Below are positions 25,299 to 33,226 of a DNA stretch of 36,264 nucleotides, one piece after another. Every line of letters starts with the position of its first letter. The stretch's first letter is position 1. The stretch comes from CAZFQG01 sp964520785 (GTDB lineage Bacteria; Planctomycetota; Planctomycetia; Pirellulales; Thermoguttaceae): the NCBI GenBank assembly GCA_964520785.1, contig CAZFQG010000044.1:1-36264 (forward strand), given 5' to 3'. The notes beneath the pieces were generated by a model. It made no database searches, was not told the DNA's origin, and was given only the letters and a program-made list of their open reading frames with translations. The position numbers were made by a program, and so were the translations under genes.

Positions 25299-28200
25299 AT
25301 GAATTCGCGAGAAACGGGAGAAAACGCACCGGACAGAAACGGGAACGCGGGTTCGCTTTCGGAGTACATCGAGTTGGTGGCCGAGGAATGGGAACGCAGA
25401 CGCGACCATCTGAGAATGGCAGATTTGCCCTCCTTGGTACCGGATTCCGGCGAGCCCGGCCGATCGGCCGTATTGGTGGTGTTGATCAAGATTGATCAGG
25501 AATATCGGTGGGGTAAAGGCCGCCGACCGCTGGTCGAGGATTATCTCGGTTACTTTCTTGCGCCGGCATCCGACGAGACGATTCTGGAATTGCTCGTCGC
25601 GGAGTGCCTGACCCGTGGTAGTCTTGGCGCGCTACCCACCGATTCGGAGCTTTTTTCGCGTTTCCCGGGTCTCGCGGAGCGCGTTGATCTGACGGAGATC
25701 GAGGCCAAACTGGCGGCCGAGGACTCGCCGGCATTGGGTCTACTGGATGAAACCGGGAGCGGCGAGACCCCGAGAAGCGAACTCGCCTGCACGGCGCTTC
25801 GGACAAATCCGCCGTCCCCTTTGCTGCCGGGTGAAACCTTCGGCCCGAACGACCGCTATGAGATTCTGGAAGAGTTGGGAAAAGGGGGAATGGCGACGGT
25901 CTACCTGGCGCTCGATACGCTCTTGCGGCGGAGACTGGCCCTCAAGGTACTGCACGCGGCCATCAGCCAGGGGGACGAAGGGATGAAGCGGTGGCTGAGC
26001 GAGGCGCAGGTGTCCGCGCGGCTTCGCGACCATCCGAACCTCTGTCACGTCTACGACGCGGGGCAGTGGAACGGTTTGTCATATATCGCCTTGGAGTGGG
26101 TCGAGGGAGAATCGCTGGATGAAAAAATGGCGCAAGGAGAGATTTCTCCAACGGCTGCGGCGCGACTGACGTCTAAACTGGCCCACGTCCTGGAAGAGGT
26201 CCACTCCGTCGGCGTCGTGCATCGCGATCTGAAACCATCGAACGTGATCATCAACTCCAAGGGGGAACCGGTGCTGTTGGACTTCGGAATATCGAAGTTG
26301 CTCGACACGGTCTCGGCGAAACCGGAGGAGGAAACGGCCGGTGCCGCGGATCCCGCTCTTGTCCGGTTCACCGGTTACTCCCAGCTCCCCGGGACGCTCC
26401 CTTGGATGGCCCCGGAACAACTCCTCGGCAAGGTCGACGCGCGAAGCGACGTCTACGGCCTTGGAGTCATGCTCTTTCAGATGCTCACCGGCAGGCTTCC
26501 CCATGCCTCTCCCACGCTCGCGACGCAGACCGAACTGCGCCGGCTGATGGACGACATTCTCCACGCCGATCCTGGCAGGCCCGATCTCCACAACCCGCGG
26601 ATCGATTCGGCGCTGGCGAAGATTTGCCGCAAGGCAATGGAGAAGAACCCGAAATCACGGTACTCGTCCATAGGCGAGATGGCCGCCGCTGTGGACTCGT
26701 ACCTCCAAACGGCGGGGCATCGAAAAGGCGCAAGGCGAAGACTCGCGAAAATCGTGGTAGGACTCGGTATTGTCCTCGTGACACTCGTGGTCGCGATAGT
26801 GATTGTCCGAAGGATGACCGAAGGGTCAGAAGACCTCGCAATAAACCGGGTGGACGTAAAGTCGAACGAGTCCAAAGTGTCGAATAGCAATCACAAAGTA
26901 TTCAATTCCGCCATGATGGATGCCGTTCCATCCGTTGAACTCCAGATTCAGAAGGTTCCTTCCGTTGTCAGCTCCAGGATTATTCCTTCTTCGCGAAACC
27001 GCGATGTTTTCCCGGGAATTACGGGAATCCAGTTCGGTCCTGATAGCCGTTTCGCTTTTCTTTCCTGCCCGATCCGCGCGGAGAGTGGGAAGTCGATCCC
27101 ATGGACAATCTGCGCCGTCGATCTCGCGACTGGTGAGAGCGAGTCCGTGGTTGATACTCCGGAGCTTAGGCTTTCCGGAGCGCCGCAAGAATGGAAGGGA
27201 TTCGCGCTGGCGAAGGACGGGCGATACGCGTACGTCACGAACTATTATCACCCATATATCACCCGTTTTGATCTGCATAACGGAAACGCGCGCACGGATC
27301 TCAGAACCGACGGCCAAGCCGAAAGCACCTGGGCCAGTTGGTTGGCAATTGCTCCCGACGAGCAAAATCTCGTCGTGTGCGAAGGTAACGACGGGCGGAA
27401 CGAAAACGAGGAGAATGATCGTCTTTCCATTATCGATATCGCTGATGGCAAGTTTCATCTCAGAAAACAATTGCCTCTTAACGATGAATGTGGCGAAGAA
27501 TGTATTGCCTTCAGTCAGGACGGAAAGCGAGTGTATGCGGTCACTTTCGGGCGTTGGACCGAGTCGCCCATGGTTCACGAGATTAACTTGGGTGATTCTT
27601 GTCGGCAAGAAAGAACCCTCGGGCTTTCCAATGCAAAACCTCGCGGAATCGCCATTTCTCAACGGTTTGAACGAGCGTGGGTTGGCGATGCGAACAACCA
27701 CTGCTTGTGGAGCATCGACCTAAAGTCATTCAGTCCCGTCAACAAAATCGAACTGGACGGGCGCACTCCGGATATCTTGGTTATCAATCCGGCGCAAACT
27801 CTTTTAGCGGTAGTGTGCCGTGATCAGCGGGAAGCCGTTTTTGTCGATCCAGCCTATGAGCGAGCCGTCGGGGTAACCAAGGGTTTGCATGAACACATTT
27901 CCACCGCGAGGTTCGCGCCCGACGGAAAGAGATTGTTCGTGACTTACAGCAAGGAAGGTGCGGGAATCGAGGTTATCTCCGTCCCTCCGGAACCGGAACG
28001 AATCATCTTCTCTTCGGATCGCGACGGCGAGGGCTACAGGCTTCACGCGATGGACCTGGATGGGGGAAACGTTCGGCGCGTCATAAGGGGTAGCGCTCGG
28101 CAGTCGTATCCCCGGTTGTCACCTAATGGCCGCATGATTGCATTCGTGTCAAATGTTTCGGGTGGTCTTCGTGTTTGCATGGTGACGCCCAATTGTGACA

Positions 28201-28874
28201 AGCCGATGGTTTTTACGGAAACGGATCCAGCGACGGTGGCGGACTATCGGGGTGTTCCGATTGATTGGTCAGCCGACGGGTTGAAGATTGCCTTTGTAGG
28301 GGGGCAATCCGACGCGATTCGCGTTCTCGACGTCAGAAAGAATCAGATCGTCACGGTTCACGTCGGCCCCCTGCACTCGCGTTTTCGCAATCACGGCGGG
28401 CTTTCATGGCGCGGTGGCGGCGACAGTCTTTTTGTGACCAGTCAATATTCGGAGACCGCGGCGTTTCAGGAGGTCTTCCGCCTGGATGTAGCAGCGAGCC
28501 GGATCGACTTGCTCACCACGCGGGCCCACGGTGGCGCGACGTCGTTCGCGCCGGATGTCATCCGTGAAGGGCGGCGCATCGCGATAATTCGCGAAGAGTC
28601 GCCGGAGCAGCGCGATCAGAGGAGCCTCTTTCTCTTTGATCTTCCGGAAAAGGAATTGGTACCCGTATCAACACCGGAGGGAGTTCGACAGCCAGCCTCG
28701 CCGAGGTGGCTTCCGGATGGAAAGTATCTGCTTTGCTCAGGAAGCGTCAATGGGTATCGACATATCTTTCGAGTGTGTATAAGCGACCGTAGGGTATCGC
28801 AATTAACGAAGGGCGAGTCCAATAATCGAGAACCGGACGCCTTCGTCGGAGAAGGTCCCGGCAGCGATTATTAG
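25299..28874 (+). CDS. Membrane Ser/Thr protein kinase with C-terminal beta-propeller sensor
   Basis: A 1191-residue transmembrane kinase. An N-terminal helical region (about 20-160) contains the planctomycete pattern W-x-KGRRPLVEDYLGYF and RFPGLAERV seen in kinases paired with ECF factors. The kinase domain starts at Tyr187 with the Gly-rich loop LGKGGMATVY, Lys216 in ALKVL, catalytic H308-R-D310-LKPSN and DFG at 328, followed by PWMAPEQLLG. A single membrane helix lies at about 484-506 (KIVVGLGIVLVTLVVAIVIV). The extracytoplasmic part is a propeller with WD40/YVTN and PD40-like blades, for example LAKDGRYAYVTNYY, SQDGKRVYAVTFG, IIFSSDRDGEGYRLHAMDLDG and LSPNGRMIAFVSN. All catalytic residues are present. 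It lies 214 bp after the sigma gene and is likely its functional partner. The ATG at 25299 has GGAG 7 nt upstream. Confidence 0.92.
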   Translation: MNSRETGENAPDRNGNAGSLSEYIELVAEEWERRRDHLRMADLPSLVPDSGEPGRSAVLVVLIKIDQEYRWGKGRRPLVEDYLGYFLAPASDETILELLVAECLTRGSLGALPTDSELFSRFPGLAERVDLTEIEAKLAAEDSPALGLLDETGSGETPRSELACTALRTNPPSPLLPGETFGPNDRYEILEELGKGGMATVYLALDTLLRRRLALKVLHAAISQGDEGMKRWLSEAQVSARLRDHPNLCHVYDAGQWNGLSYIALEWVEGESLDEKMAQGEISPTAAARLTSKLAHVLEEVHSVGVVHRDLKPSNVIINSKGEPVLLDFGISKLLDTVSAKPEEETAGAADPALVRFTGYSQLPGTLPWMAPEQLLGKVDARSDVYGLGVMLFQMLTGRLPHASPTLATQTELRRLMDDILHADPGRPDLHNPRIDSALAKICRKAMEKNPKSRYSSIGEMAAAVDSYLQTAGHRKGARRRLAKIVVGLGIVLVTLVVAIVIVRRMTEGSEDLAINRVDVKSNESKVSNSNHKVFNSAMMDAVPSVELQIQKVPSVVSSRIIPSSRNRDVFPGITGIQFGPDSRFAFLSCPIRAESGKSIPWTICAVDLATGESESVVDTPELRLSGAPQEWKGFALAKDGRYAYVTNYYHPYITRFDLHNGNARTDLRTDGQAESTWASWLAIAPDEQNLVVCEGNDGRNENEENDRLSIIDIADGKFHLRKQLPLNDECGEECIAFSQDGKRVYAVTFGRWTESPMVHEINLGDSCRQERTLGLSNAKPRGIAISQRFERAWVGDANNHCLWSIDLKSFSPVNKIELDGRTPDILVINPAQTLLAVVCRDQREAVFVDPAYERAVGVTKGLHEHISTARFAPDGKRLFVTYSKEGAGIEVISVPPEPERIIFSSDRDGEGYRLHAMDLDGGNVRRVIRGSARQSYPRLSPNGRMIAFVSNVSGGLRVCMVTPNCDKPMVFTETDPATVADYRGVPIDWSADGLKIAFVGGQSDAIRVLDVRKNQIVTVHVGPLHSRFRNHGGLSWRGGGDSLFVTSQYSETAAFQEVFRLDVAASRIDLLTTRAHGGATSFAPDVIREGRRIAIIREESPEQRDQRSLFLFDLPEKELVPVSTPEGVRQPASPRWLPDGKYLLCSGSVNGYRHIFRVCISDRRVSQLTKGESNNREPDAFVGEGPGSDY

Positions 28875-29156
28875 AGTCGTGAATTCTTTTGCGCATTTTT
28901 GCACCCGAGAGGCGGTTCACTTGGTTTAAGGGTGGTAGAAAGCGAGGATTCACGGGTCCGCCGATCCTACAGTGGCCTCTTCACCGGGGGGTCGAGTGTC
29001 TTTTCGGAGGCGGACGTGACTGTGACGTCGTCGCGATTCGCGCAGGTCGATGGTGCTTACCTCGCCGTCGTTCGAAGTGGTTCTTTCAGGGCATGCGTTC
29101 CCTGAAGACACCGGCACACACCCCAGCATTCCGAGTGTATCGTGAAGGAGCTTAAT

Positions 29157-31376
29157 ATGTTGTCCTCAGTTTTGCGTTGCGTTTCGAGATTGACGCGGCG
29201 AGTCGGCGAGAAGAAGCGATCCATTCGCGGAGGGATTGGACCGCGATGCCTTGATTCCTTTCTAAGGTGCGAACTGCTCGAGGAACGGAGGCTGCTTAGT
29301 GCCACCGGCGACTTATCTTGGGGGGTCATATTAGGTGGAGAGTGTGGGGGGACCGATGGGGGGTACGTGAGCGACATGGAGTTGGACTCGTCGGGGAACG
29401 CTTACATTATCGGAGAGTTGTCGGACCCGTCGGACTGGTGGCGTCCGGAGGATTTGGACGGGTACGCCGGGGGTAGCGACGCGTTCGTGGTGAAACTGGA
29501 TCCCGCTGGAACTCCTCTTTGGACGACTTTGCTCGGTGGCAGCGATTCGGATCGCGCGATGAGTTTGGCGATCGACGAGTCGGGCGCGGTATTCGTCAGC
29601 GGGGTGACGACGTCATCGGACTGGTCCGAAGGATCCGAGCCACTCGGGAAGCTGGCTTTCCAGGGAGGAACCGATGTTTTCGTGTCGAAACTGAACGCTT
29701 CGACGGGAGAAGTCGTGTGGAGTCAATTACTGGGGGGCATGGCGCATGAATCGGGCATTGGTGTATGCTCGGACGGTAGCGGTGGCGCATTCCTCGTTGG
29801 TCAAACGACCTCGGCGGAGTGGGTCGACATACCACATGTGGGCGATAGTTACGCGGGTGGTCGAGATGGATTCATCGCGCATGTGGCGAACGATGGGGCG
29901 CGGCAATGGCATACGTTCTTTGGCGGCTCGGATAGCGATGCATTCCACGGAATCGATCGGGATTCTTACGGCGACATCGTTGTTATCGGCTCGACCTACA
30001 ACGACGATATCGCCTTCGGCGGATTTGGCTCGACGTACAACGGCGGCTCTCACGACGCACTCGTCGCCAAGTTTTCACCGATTTCCCATGAATGGTCCTG
30101 GGCCGGCTATTTGGGAAGCAACGGGAACGATACGGGGTACGAGGTCGTGATTTCTCCGGAAAACGACGCGATTTTCGTCACCGGTGGACTTCAAGGCTCT
30201 CCTTCGGATTCGGCCGTTCTCGCGGCATTCAATAATGGGCATGGGGGCGACACGGACGCCTACGTGGCGAAAATATCCTCGACCGGCGAGTTACGGTGGG
30301 GGATGTTTCTCGGCGGGACTGGCGCGGATATGGGACACGATCTCGCGTTGGACGCGTCCGGGAGAATTTTTGTAACGGGATATACGCGTTCCGACAATTT
30401 CCTTACCGGCTTTCCGGTAACGGGTAGCGATACGACGCTGGATGGGGCACACGACGCATTCGTGGCGGTGCTCTCGGATGCTGGCGATTCCGGTGTTTTG
30501 GAGTGGGGGCGGTATCTTGGAGGAAGCGGCGACGATTTCGGGCGCGGCTTGGGCGTGTCGAGTACCGGTTCCGTCTGGGTGATCGGCGGTGGCAACTCCG
30601 CCGACCTGGGAGAAGGAGAAATCACCATCAACGACAACGGAACCGATGACGATTGCTTCGTCGTTCGGATGTCATGCGGTCTTCCGAGCATAGTCTTCGC
30701 CGAACATGGCACTGTCAGCGGTATTGACCTGCAACATTACTATTCAGACATTGAAACGCCGGCATCCGAAGCGATTTTTTCCGTGGTGTCGGCATTTGAG
30801 GGCGTGACGGTTTCAATCGATCCCATGACGCACATCATGACCATCGAAGGCAATCCGGGTTTCCACGGGGAAGGGTACGTCACGATCGAAGTGGTAGACA
30901 CCGGCGACGGCGAGTCGGAGCCACTGAGTGATTCGGACACCTTTCACGTCCGTGTAAACCGTCTTGGGGATCTCAACGGTGATGGAGTCGTCGGAAGCGC
31001 TGATCTCGATGTCGTCCGAGGGGCGTGGGGACGCGTGGTATCCGCCGGCAGACTCCACCTCGGAGATGCATCGGGTGATGGAATGGTTGGCAGTGCCGAT
31101 CTTGATATTATCCGCGCAAACTGGGGTAGCGGGGCTTCGGTTGCGTCGGTACCCGCGAGCGCCGGCGATTCTAGGACCGGGAATAGTGGTGGTGTTTATG
31201 GTCCGGTTCCACGAGAAGAAATGACACGAGTTGCTGCGGCCGAAGCGGTATTCGGAAACGCTGAAGTCGCGAAAAACGCTTGGGCCGCGGCAGTAGACTG
31301 GCTAATGCTGCAAGATCAAGAGCCGGTCGCCGTTCCCAGAAGAAATGATATATTGACCTCTATATTTTCCGCTTGA
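29157..31376 (+). CDS. Secreted SBBP-repeat beta-propeller protein with dockerin-like tail
   Basis: A 739-residue exported protein. The N-terminus has a long basic leader and the planctomycete motif CELLEERRLLSA at about residues 40-52, thought to be part of an export or anchoring signal. About seven SBBP repeats follow, each reading like LGGSDSDRAMSLAIDESGAVFVSG, with recurring TLLGG, G-x-DAFV-x-K and GNAYIIG phrases, which fold as propeller blades. An Ig/cadherin-like segment comes next (IVFAEHGTVSGIDLQHYYSD to DTFHVRVNRLG). Two dockerin-type repeats follow, DLNGDGVVGSADLDVVRGAWG and a second ending DLDIIRANWG. The C-terminal 70 residues look disordered. GAAGGAG at 29144-29150, 6 nt before the ATG at 29157, fixes the start. 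Role: extracellular or surface protein, partner unknown. Confidence 0.88.
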   Translation: MLSSVLRCVSRLTRRVGEKKRSIRGGIGPRCLDSFLRCELLEERRLLSATGDLSWGVILGGECGGTDGGYVSDMELDSSGNAYIIGELSDPSDWWRPEDLDGYAGGSDAFVVKLDPAGTPLWTTLLGGSDSDRAMSLAIDESGAVFVSGVTTSSDWSEGSEPLGKLAFQGGTDVFVSKLNASTGEVVWSQLLGGMAHESGIGVCSDGSGGAFLVGQTTSAEWVDIPHVGDSYAGGRDGFIAHVANDGARQWHTFFGGSDSDAFHGIDRDSYGDIVVIGSTYNDDIAFGGFGSTYNGGSHDALVAKFSPISHEWSWAGYLGSNGNDTGYEVVISPENDAIFVTGGLQGSPSDSAVLAAFNNGHGGDTDAYVAKISSTGELRWGMFLGGTGADMGHDLALDASGRIFVTGYTRSDNFLTGFPVTGSDTTLDGAHDAFVAVLSDAGDSGVLEWGRYLGGSGDDFGRGLGVSSTGSVWVIGGGNSADLGEGEITINDNGTDDDCFVVRMSCGLPSIVFAEHGTVSGIDLQHYYSDIETPASEAIFSVVSAFEGVTVSIDPMTHIMTIEGNPGFHGEGYVTIEVVDTGDGESEPLSDSDTFHVRVNRLGDLNGDGVVGSADLDVVRGAWGRVVSAGRLHLGDASGDGMVGSADLDIIRANWGSGASVASVPASAGDSRTGNSGGVYGPVPREEMTRVAAAEAVFGNAEVAKNAWAAAVDWLMLQDQEPVAVPRRNDILTSIFSA

Positions 31377-31546
31377 CCAAAACTAGCAGACAACCCTCAA
31401 AAGAACTGGTTCCCGCGTGGGCTGGTGCGGCCGACGGCGTTTTCCGCGGAAGCGTCTAGGGAGGTCCGGTCGTGCCGTTTATTCCCTCGATAGAACAACG
31501 TCGCGACGTTTTACGGCGGTTTTGCCATCCTCCGCAAACTTCCTAT

Positions 31547-31575
31547 TTGAACTTCGGGTTGGATTGAAATATGCT
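31547..31575 (+). promoter_or_regulatory. Putative sigma70 promoter of the candidate RNA
   Basis: TTGAAC (31547-31552), a 17-bp spacer and TATGCT (31570-31575). Transcription would start near 31582, at the beginning of a stretch rich in inverted repeats and lacking an open frame. Confidence 0.5.
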
Positions 31576-31581
31576 TCTACT

Positions 31582-31790
31582 GGCGAAGGAGTGTATTTTC
31601 GTCCGATGTTCCCCCATCCCGGGGTTTCGGGAATCCGGAACTAGCGGAAAGCGACCTCTTTCGTAGTTTTGGTATGGCGGCCGTCTTCGGATGATGTATC
31701 AATTGACGGCGAGTCCATACCCCCTGAATATGGCTTTCTCACCCCCGTGTTTGGGGCGACATCACCGGGAGCTGGTGAGGTCGCCCTTTA
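31582..31790 (+). ncRNA. Candidate structured non-coding RNA, about 205 nt
   Basis: Between a good promoter and a terminator-like hairpin lie three stem-loops. Stem 1: GTTCC 31608-31612 with GGAAC 31637-31641. Stem 2: CTA/TAG plus GAAAG/CTTTC at 31641-31666 with bulged G residues. Stem 3: GGTATGG 31671-31677 with CCATACC 31715-31721, continued after an internal loop by CCGTC 31681-31685 with GACGG 31705-31709. The final hairpin is at 31754-31786. A second, separate promoter follows before the next protein gene, so this is more likely an independent RNA than a leader, though an attenuated leader is not excluded. It does not match tmRNA, SRP RNA, RNase P or 6S RNA features that I can recognise. 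Confidence 0.4.
31754..31789 (+). terminator. Rho-independent terminator-like hairpin
   Basis: GGGCGAC (31754-31760) pairs with GTCGCCC (31780-31786); after a one-base mismatch, TCACC pairs with GGTGA around a 7-nt loop. A short, interrupted T-run (TTTATCTTT) follows. An alternative pairing, CCCC with GGGG just upstream, overlaps the left arm, so this could be an attenuator. Confidence 0.45.
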
Positions 31791-31840
31791 TCTTTGGCGA
31801 AGGGGGGCTTGCCCGGTCCGCGGATTCTTGCAGACCCGTG

Positions 31841-31869
31841 TTGACAGAATGGCGGCACTTAGCTACTAA
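31841..31869 (+). promoter_or_regulatory. Putative sigma70 promoter of the acidic protein gene
   Basis: A consensus -35 TTGACA (31841-31846), a 17-bp spacer and TACTAA (31864-31869). It lies about 80 bp before the start of the acidic small protein gene. Confidence 0.5.
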
Positions 31870-31951
31870 AATGAGAAACCGTTGATGAGATCGTTCTCTT
31901 TGGTTCGCTGAATCCTTTGTTCATTCGCCAAGCCTTCAGGAGTAAATGGTA

Positions 31952-32236
31952 ATGGCCGTATGCACGATTCCGGAAGTCCCCGGTTTCTCGAAGAGTGACC
32001 TGTTTGGTGCCCCGACGTTCGCGGTCGTGTCGCAGGACGATGACTATGACGACTACGACGATTTCGAGGAGTTCGACGACGACGACTTTGACGACGACTT
32101 TGACGACGACTTCGAGGAGGACTTCGAGGACGAGTTCGAGGACGATCTCGACGACGACGAGGAGGACGATGACGTCGGGGACGACGACGATCTCGAAGAC
32201 GTGGACGACCCCGAGGATGACGAAGAGGAAGATTAA
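31952..32236 (+). CDS. Highly acidic small protein, unknown
   Basis: A 94-residue protein. A 27-residue ordered-looking head (MAVCTIPEVPGFSKSDLFG, then APTFAVVSQ) is followed by about 67 residues that are almost entirely Asp and Glu with periodic Phe, Tyr or Leu. At the DNA level this tail is an imperfect tandem repeat of GAC/GAG codons punctuated by TTC/TTT. The start at 31952 is chosen because AGGAG (31939-31943) lies 8 nt upstream; an ATG at 31946 is too close to that site. No signal peptide. Possible roles, all inference: DNA mimic, chaperone for a basic protein, or metal (calcium) buffer. No family recognised. Confidence 0.7.
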   Translation: MAVCTIPEVPGFSKSDLFGAPTFAVVSQDDDYDDYDDFEEFDDDDFDDDFDDDFEEDFEDEFEDDLDDDEEDDDVGDDDDLEDVDDPEDDEEED

Positions 32237-32392
32237 TGTCGCGTTCGTGGCTTGGGGGGCCGGTGCTGTTTTCGCTGCGTCCCACGAGCGGCGCAAGTCC
32301 GCGGAGTTGGAGTCGAAAGTCTTCTCCGCTTGCCGTTTTCCGCTCCCATCAACCGTCAATTCAACCGCGAGATCAACGATAAGGAACGCTTT

Positions 32393-33226
32393 GTGCTAGA
32401 AATCGCATCGCAGACGAGCCAGGCCGTCGAGGTTATTCGGTCCCAATGGGGGAAGACTCCGAAGGTCGGGGTCATTCTCGGCACCGGCCTGGGGAGCGTC
32501 GCTGGGGAAATCCGGCCTGAGGCCGAGTTTCATTACGACGATATTCCGCATTTTCCGCGATCAACCGCCGTTAGCCACGTCGGAAGACTGGTCTGTGGTT
32601 GCTTGGCCGGCGTCGACGTGGTCGCCATGGAAGGGCGGATGCATGCCTACGAGGGCTATACTTATAAGGAGATCACGTTTCCGGTTCGGGTGATGAAGGC
32701 CCTGGGGGCCGATACGCTCGTCGTTTCCAACGCCTGTGGCGGGATGAACCCGCAATACGCCGCCGGCGACATTATGGTCATCGAGGACCACATCAACCTG
32801 ATGACCGGGAACCCGCTCATCGGAATCAATGACGACGATCTGGGCCCTCGGTTTCCGGACATGTCTGCGCCGTACGACCCGATTCTGATTGACGCGGCGA
32901 TGGAAATCGCCCGCAAGGAGAACTTCGCCGCGCATAAGGGGGTGTACGTCGCGGTTACCGGCCCGAATCTGGAAACCCGCGCGGAGTACCGGTTCTTGCG
33001 CGCAATCGGCGCGGACGTGGTCGGCATGTCGACCGTTCCGGAAGTTCTCGTCGCCGCGCACGCCTCGATGCGGGTACTGGGGCTTTCCGTCGTGACCGAT
33101 CTTTGCCTGCCGGACGCCCTGGAGCCGGCGGAGATCGAGACGATCTTGAAAACGGCCGCGACGGCGGAACCGAAGCTGCGGAAGATCGTGCTGGGGGTGC
33201 TGGAACGAATCGCGAGGGAATCATGA
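32393..33226 (+). CDS. Purine nucleoside phosphorylase (trimeric, PNP/MTAP family)
   Basis: A 277-residue cytoplasmic enzyme for phosphorolysis of purine nucleosides in salvage. Family motifs: GVILGTGLGSVAGEI (phosphate site), FPRSTAVSHVGRLVCG (phosphate His), MEGRMHAYEGYTYKEITFPVR, VVSNACGGMNPQYAAGDIM, GPNLETRAEYRFLRAIGADVVGMSTVPE with purine-binding Glu198, and VVTDLCLPDALEP. In the last motif Asp236 replaces the Asn that contacts the base in human PNP, so 6-aminopurine substrates are possible (see findings). The start is a GTG at 32393 with AAGGA 7 nt upstream; the longer frame upstream is not PNP-like, and the shorter start gives the usual length. The stop overlaps the next start (ATGA). 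Confidence 0.92.
   Translation: MLEIASQTSQAVEVIRSQWGKTPKVGVILGTGLGSVAGEIRPEAEFHYDDIPHFPRSTAVSHVGRLVCGCLAGVDVVAMEGRMHAYEGYTYKEITFPVRVMKALGADTLVVSNACGGMNPQYAAGDIMVIEDHINLMTGNPLIGINDDDLGPRFPDMSAPYDPILIDAAMEIARKENFAAHKGVYVAVTGPNLETRAEYRFLRAIGADVVGMSTVPEVLVAAHASMRVLGLSVVTDLCLPDALEPAEIETILKTAATAEPKLRKIVLGVLERIARES

Larger units (their letters stand above)
31377..31951. other. Non-coding stretch holding a candidate RNA gene and two promoters
   Basis: 575 bp without a supportable protein gene. The short frames here (for example 31417-31644) lack ribosome sites and domains. It holds a promoter at 31547-31575, paired regions from 31608 to 31721, a terminator-like hairpin at 31754-31786, and a second promoter at 31841-31869, all listed separately. 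Confidence 0.6.
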
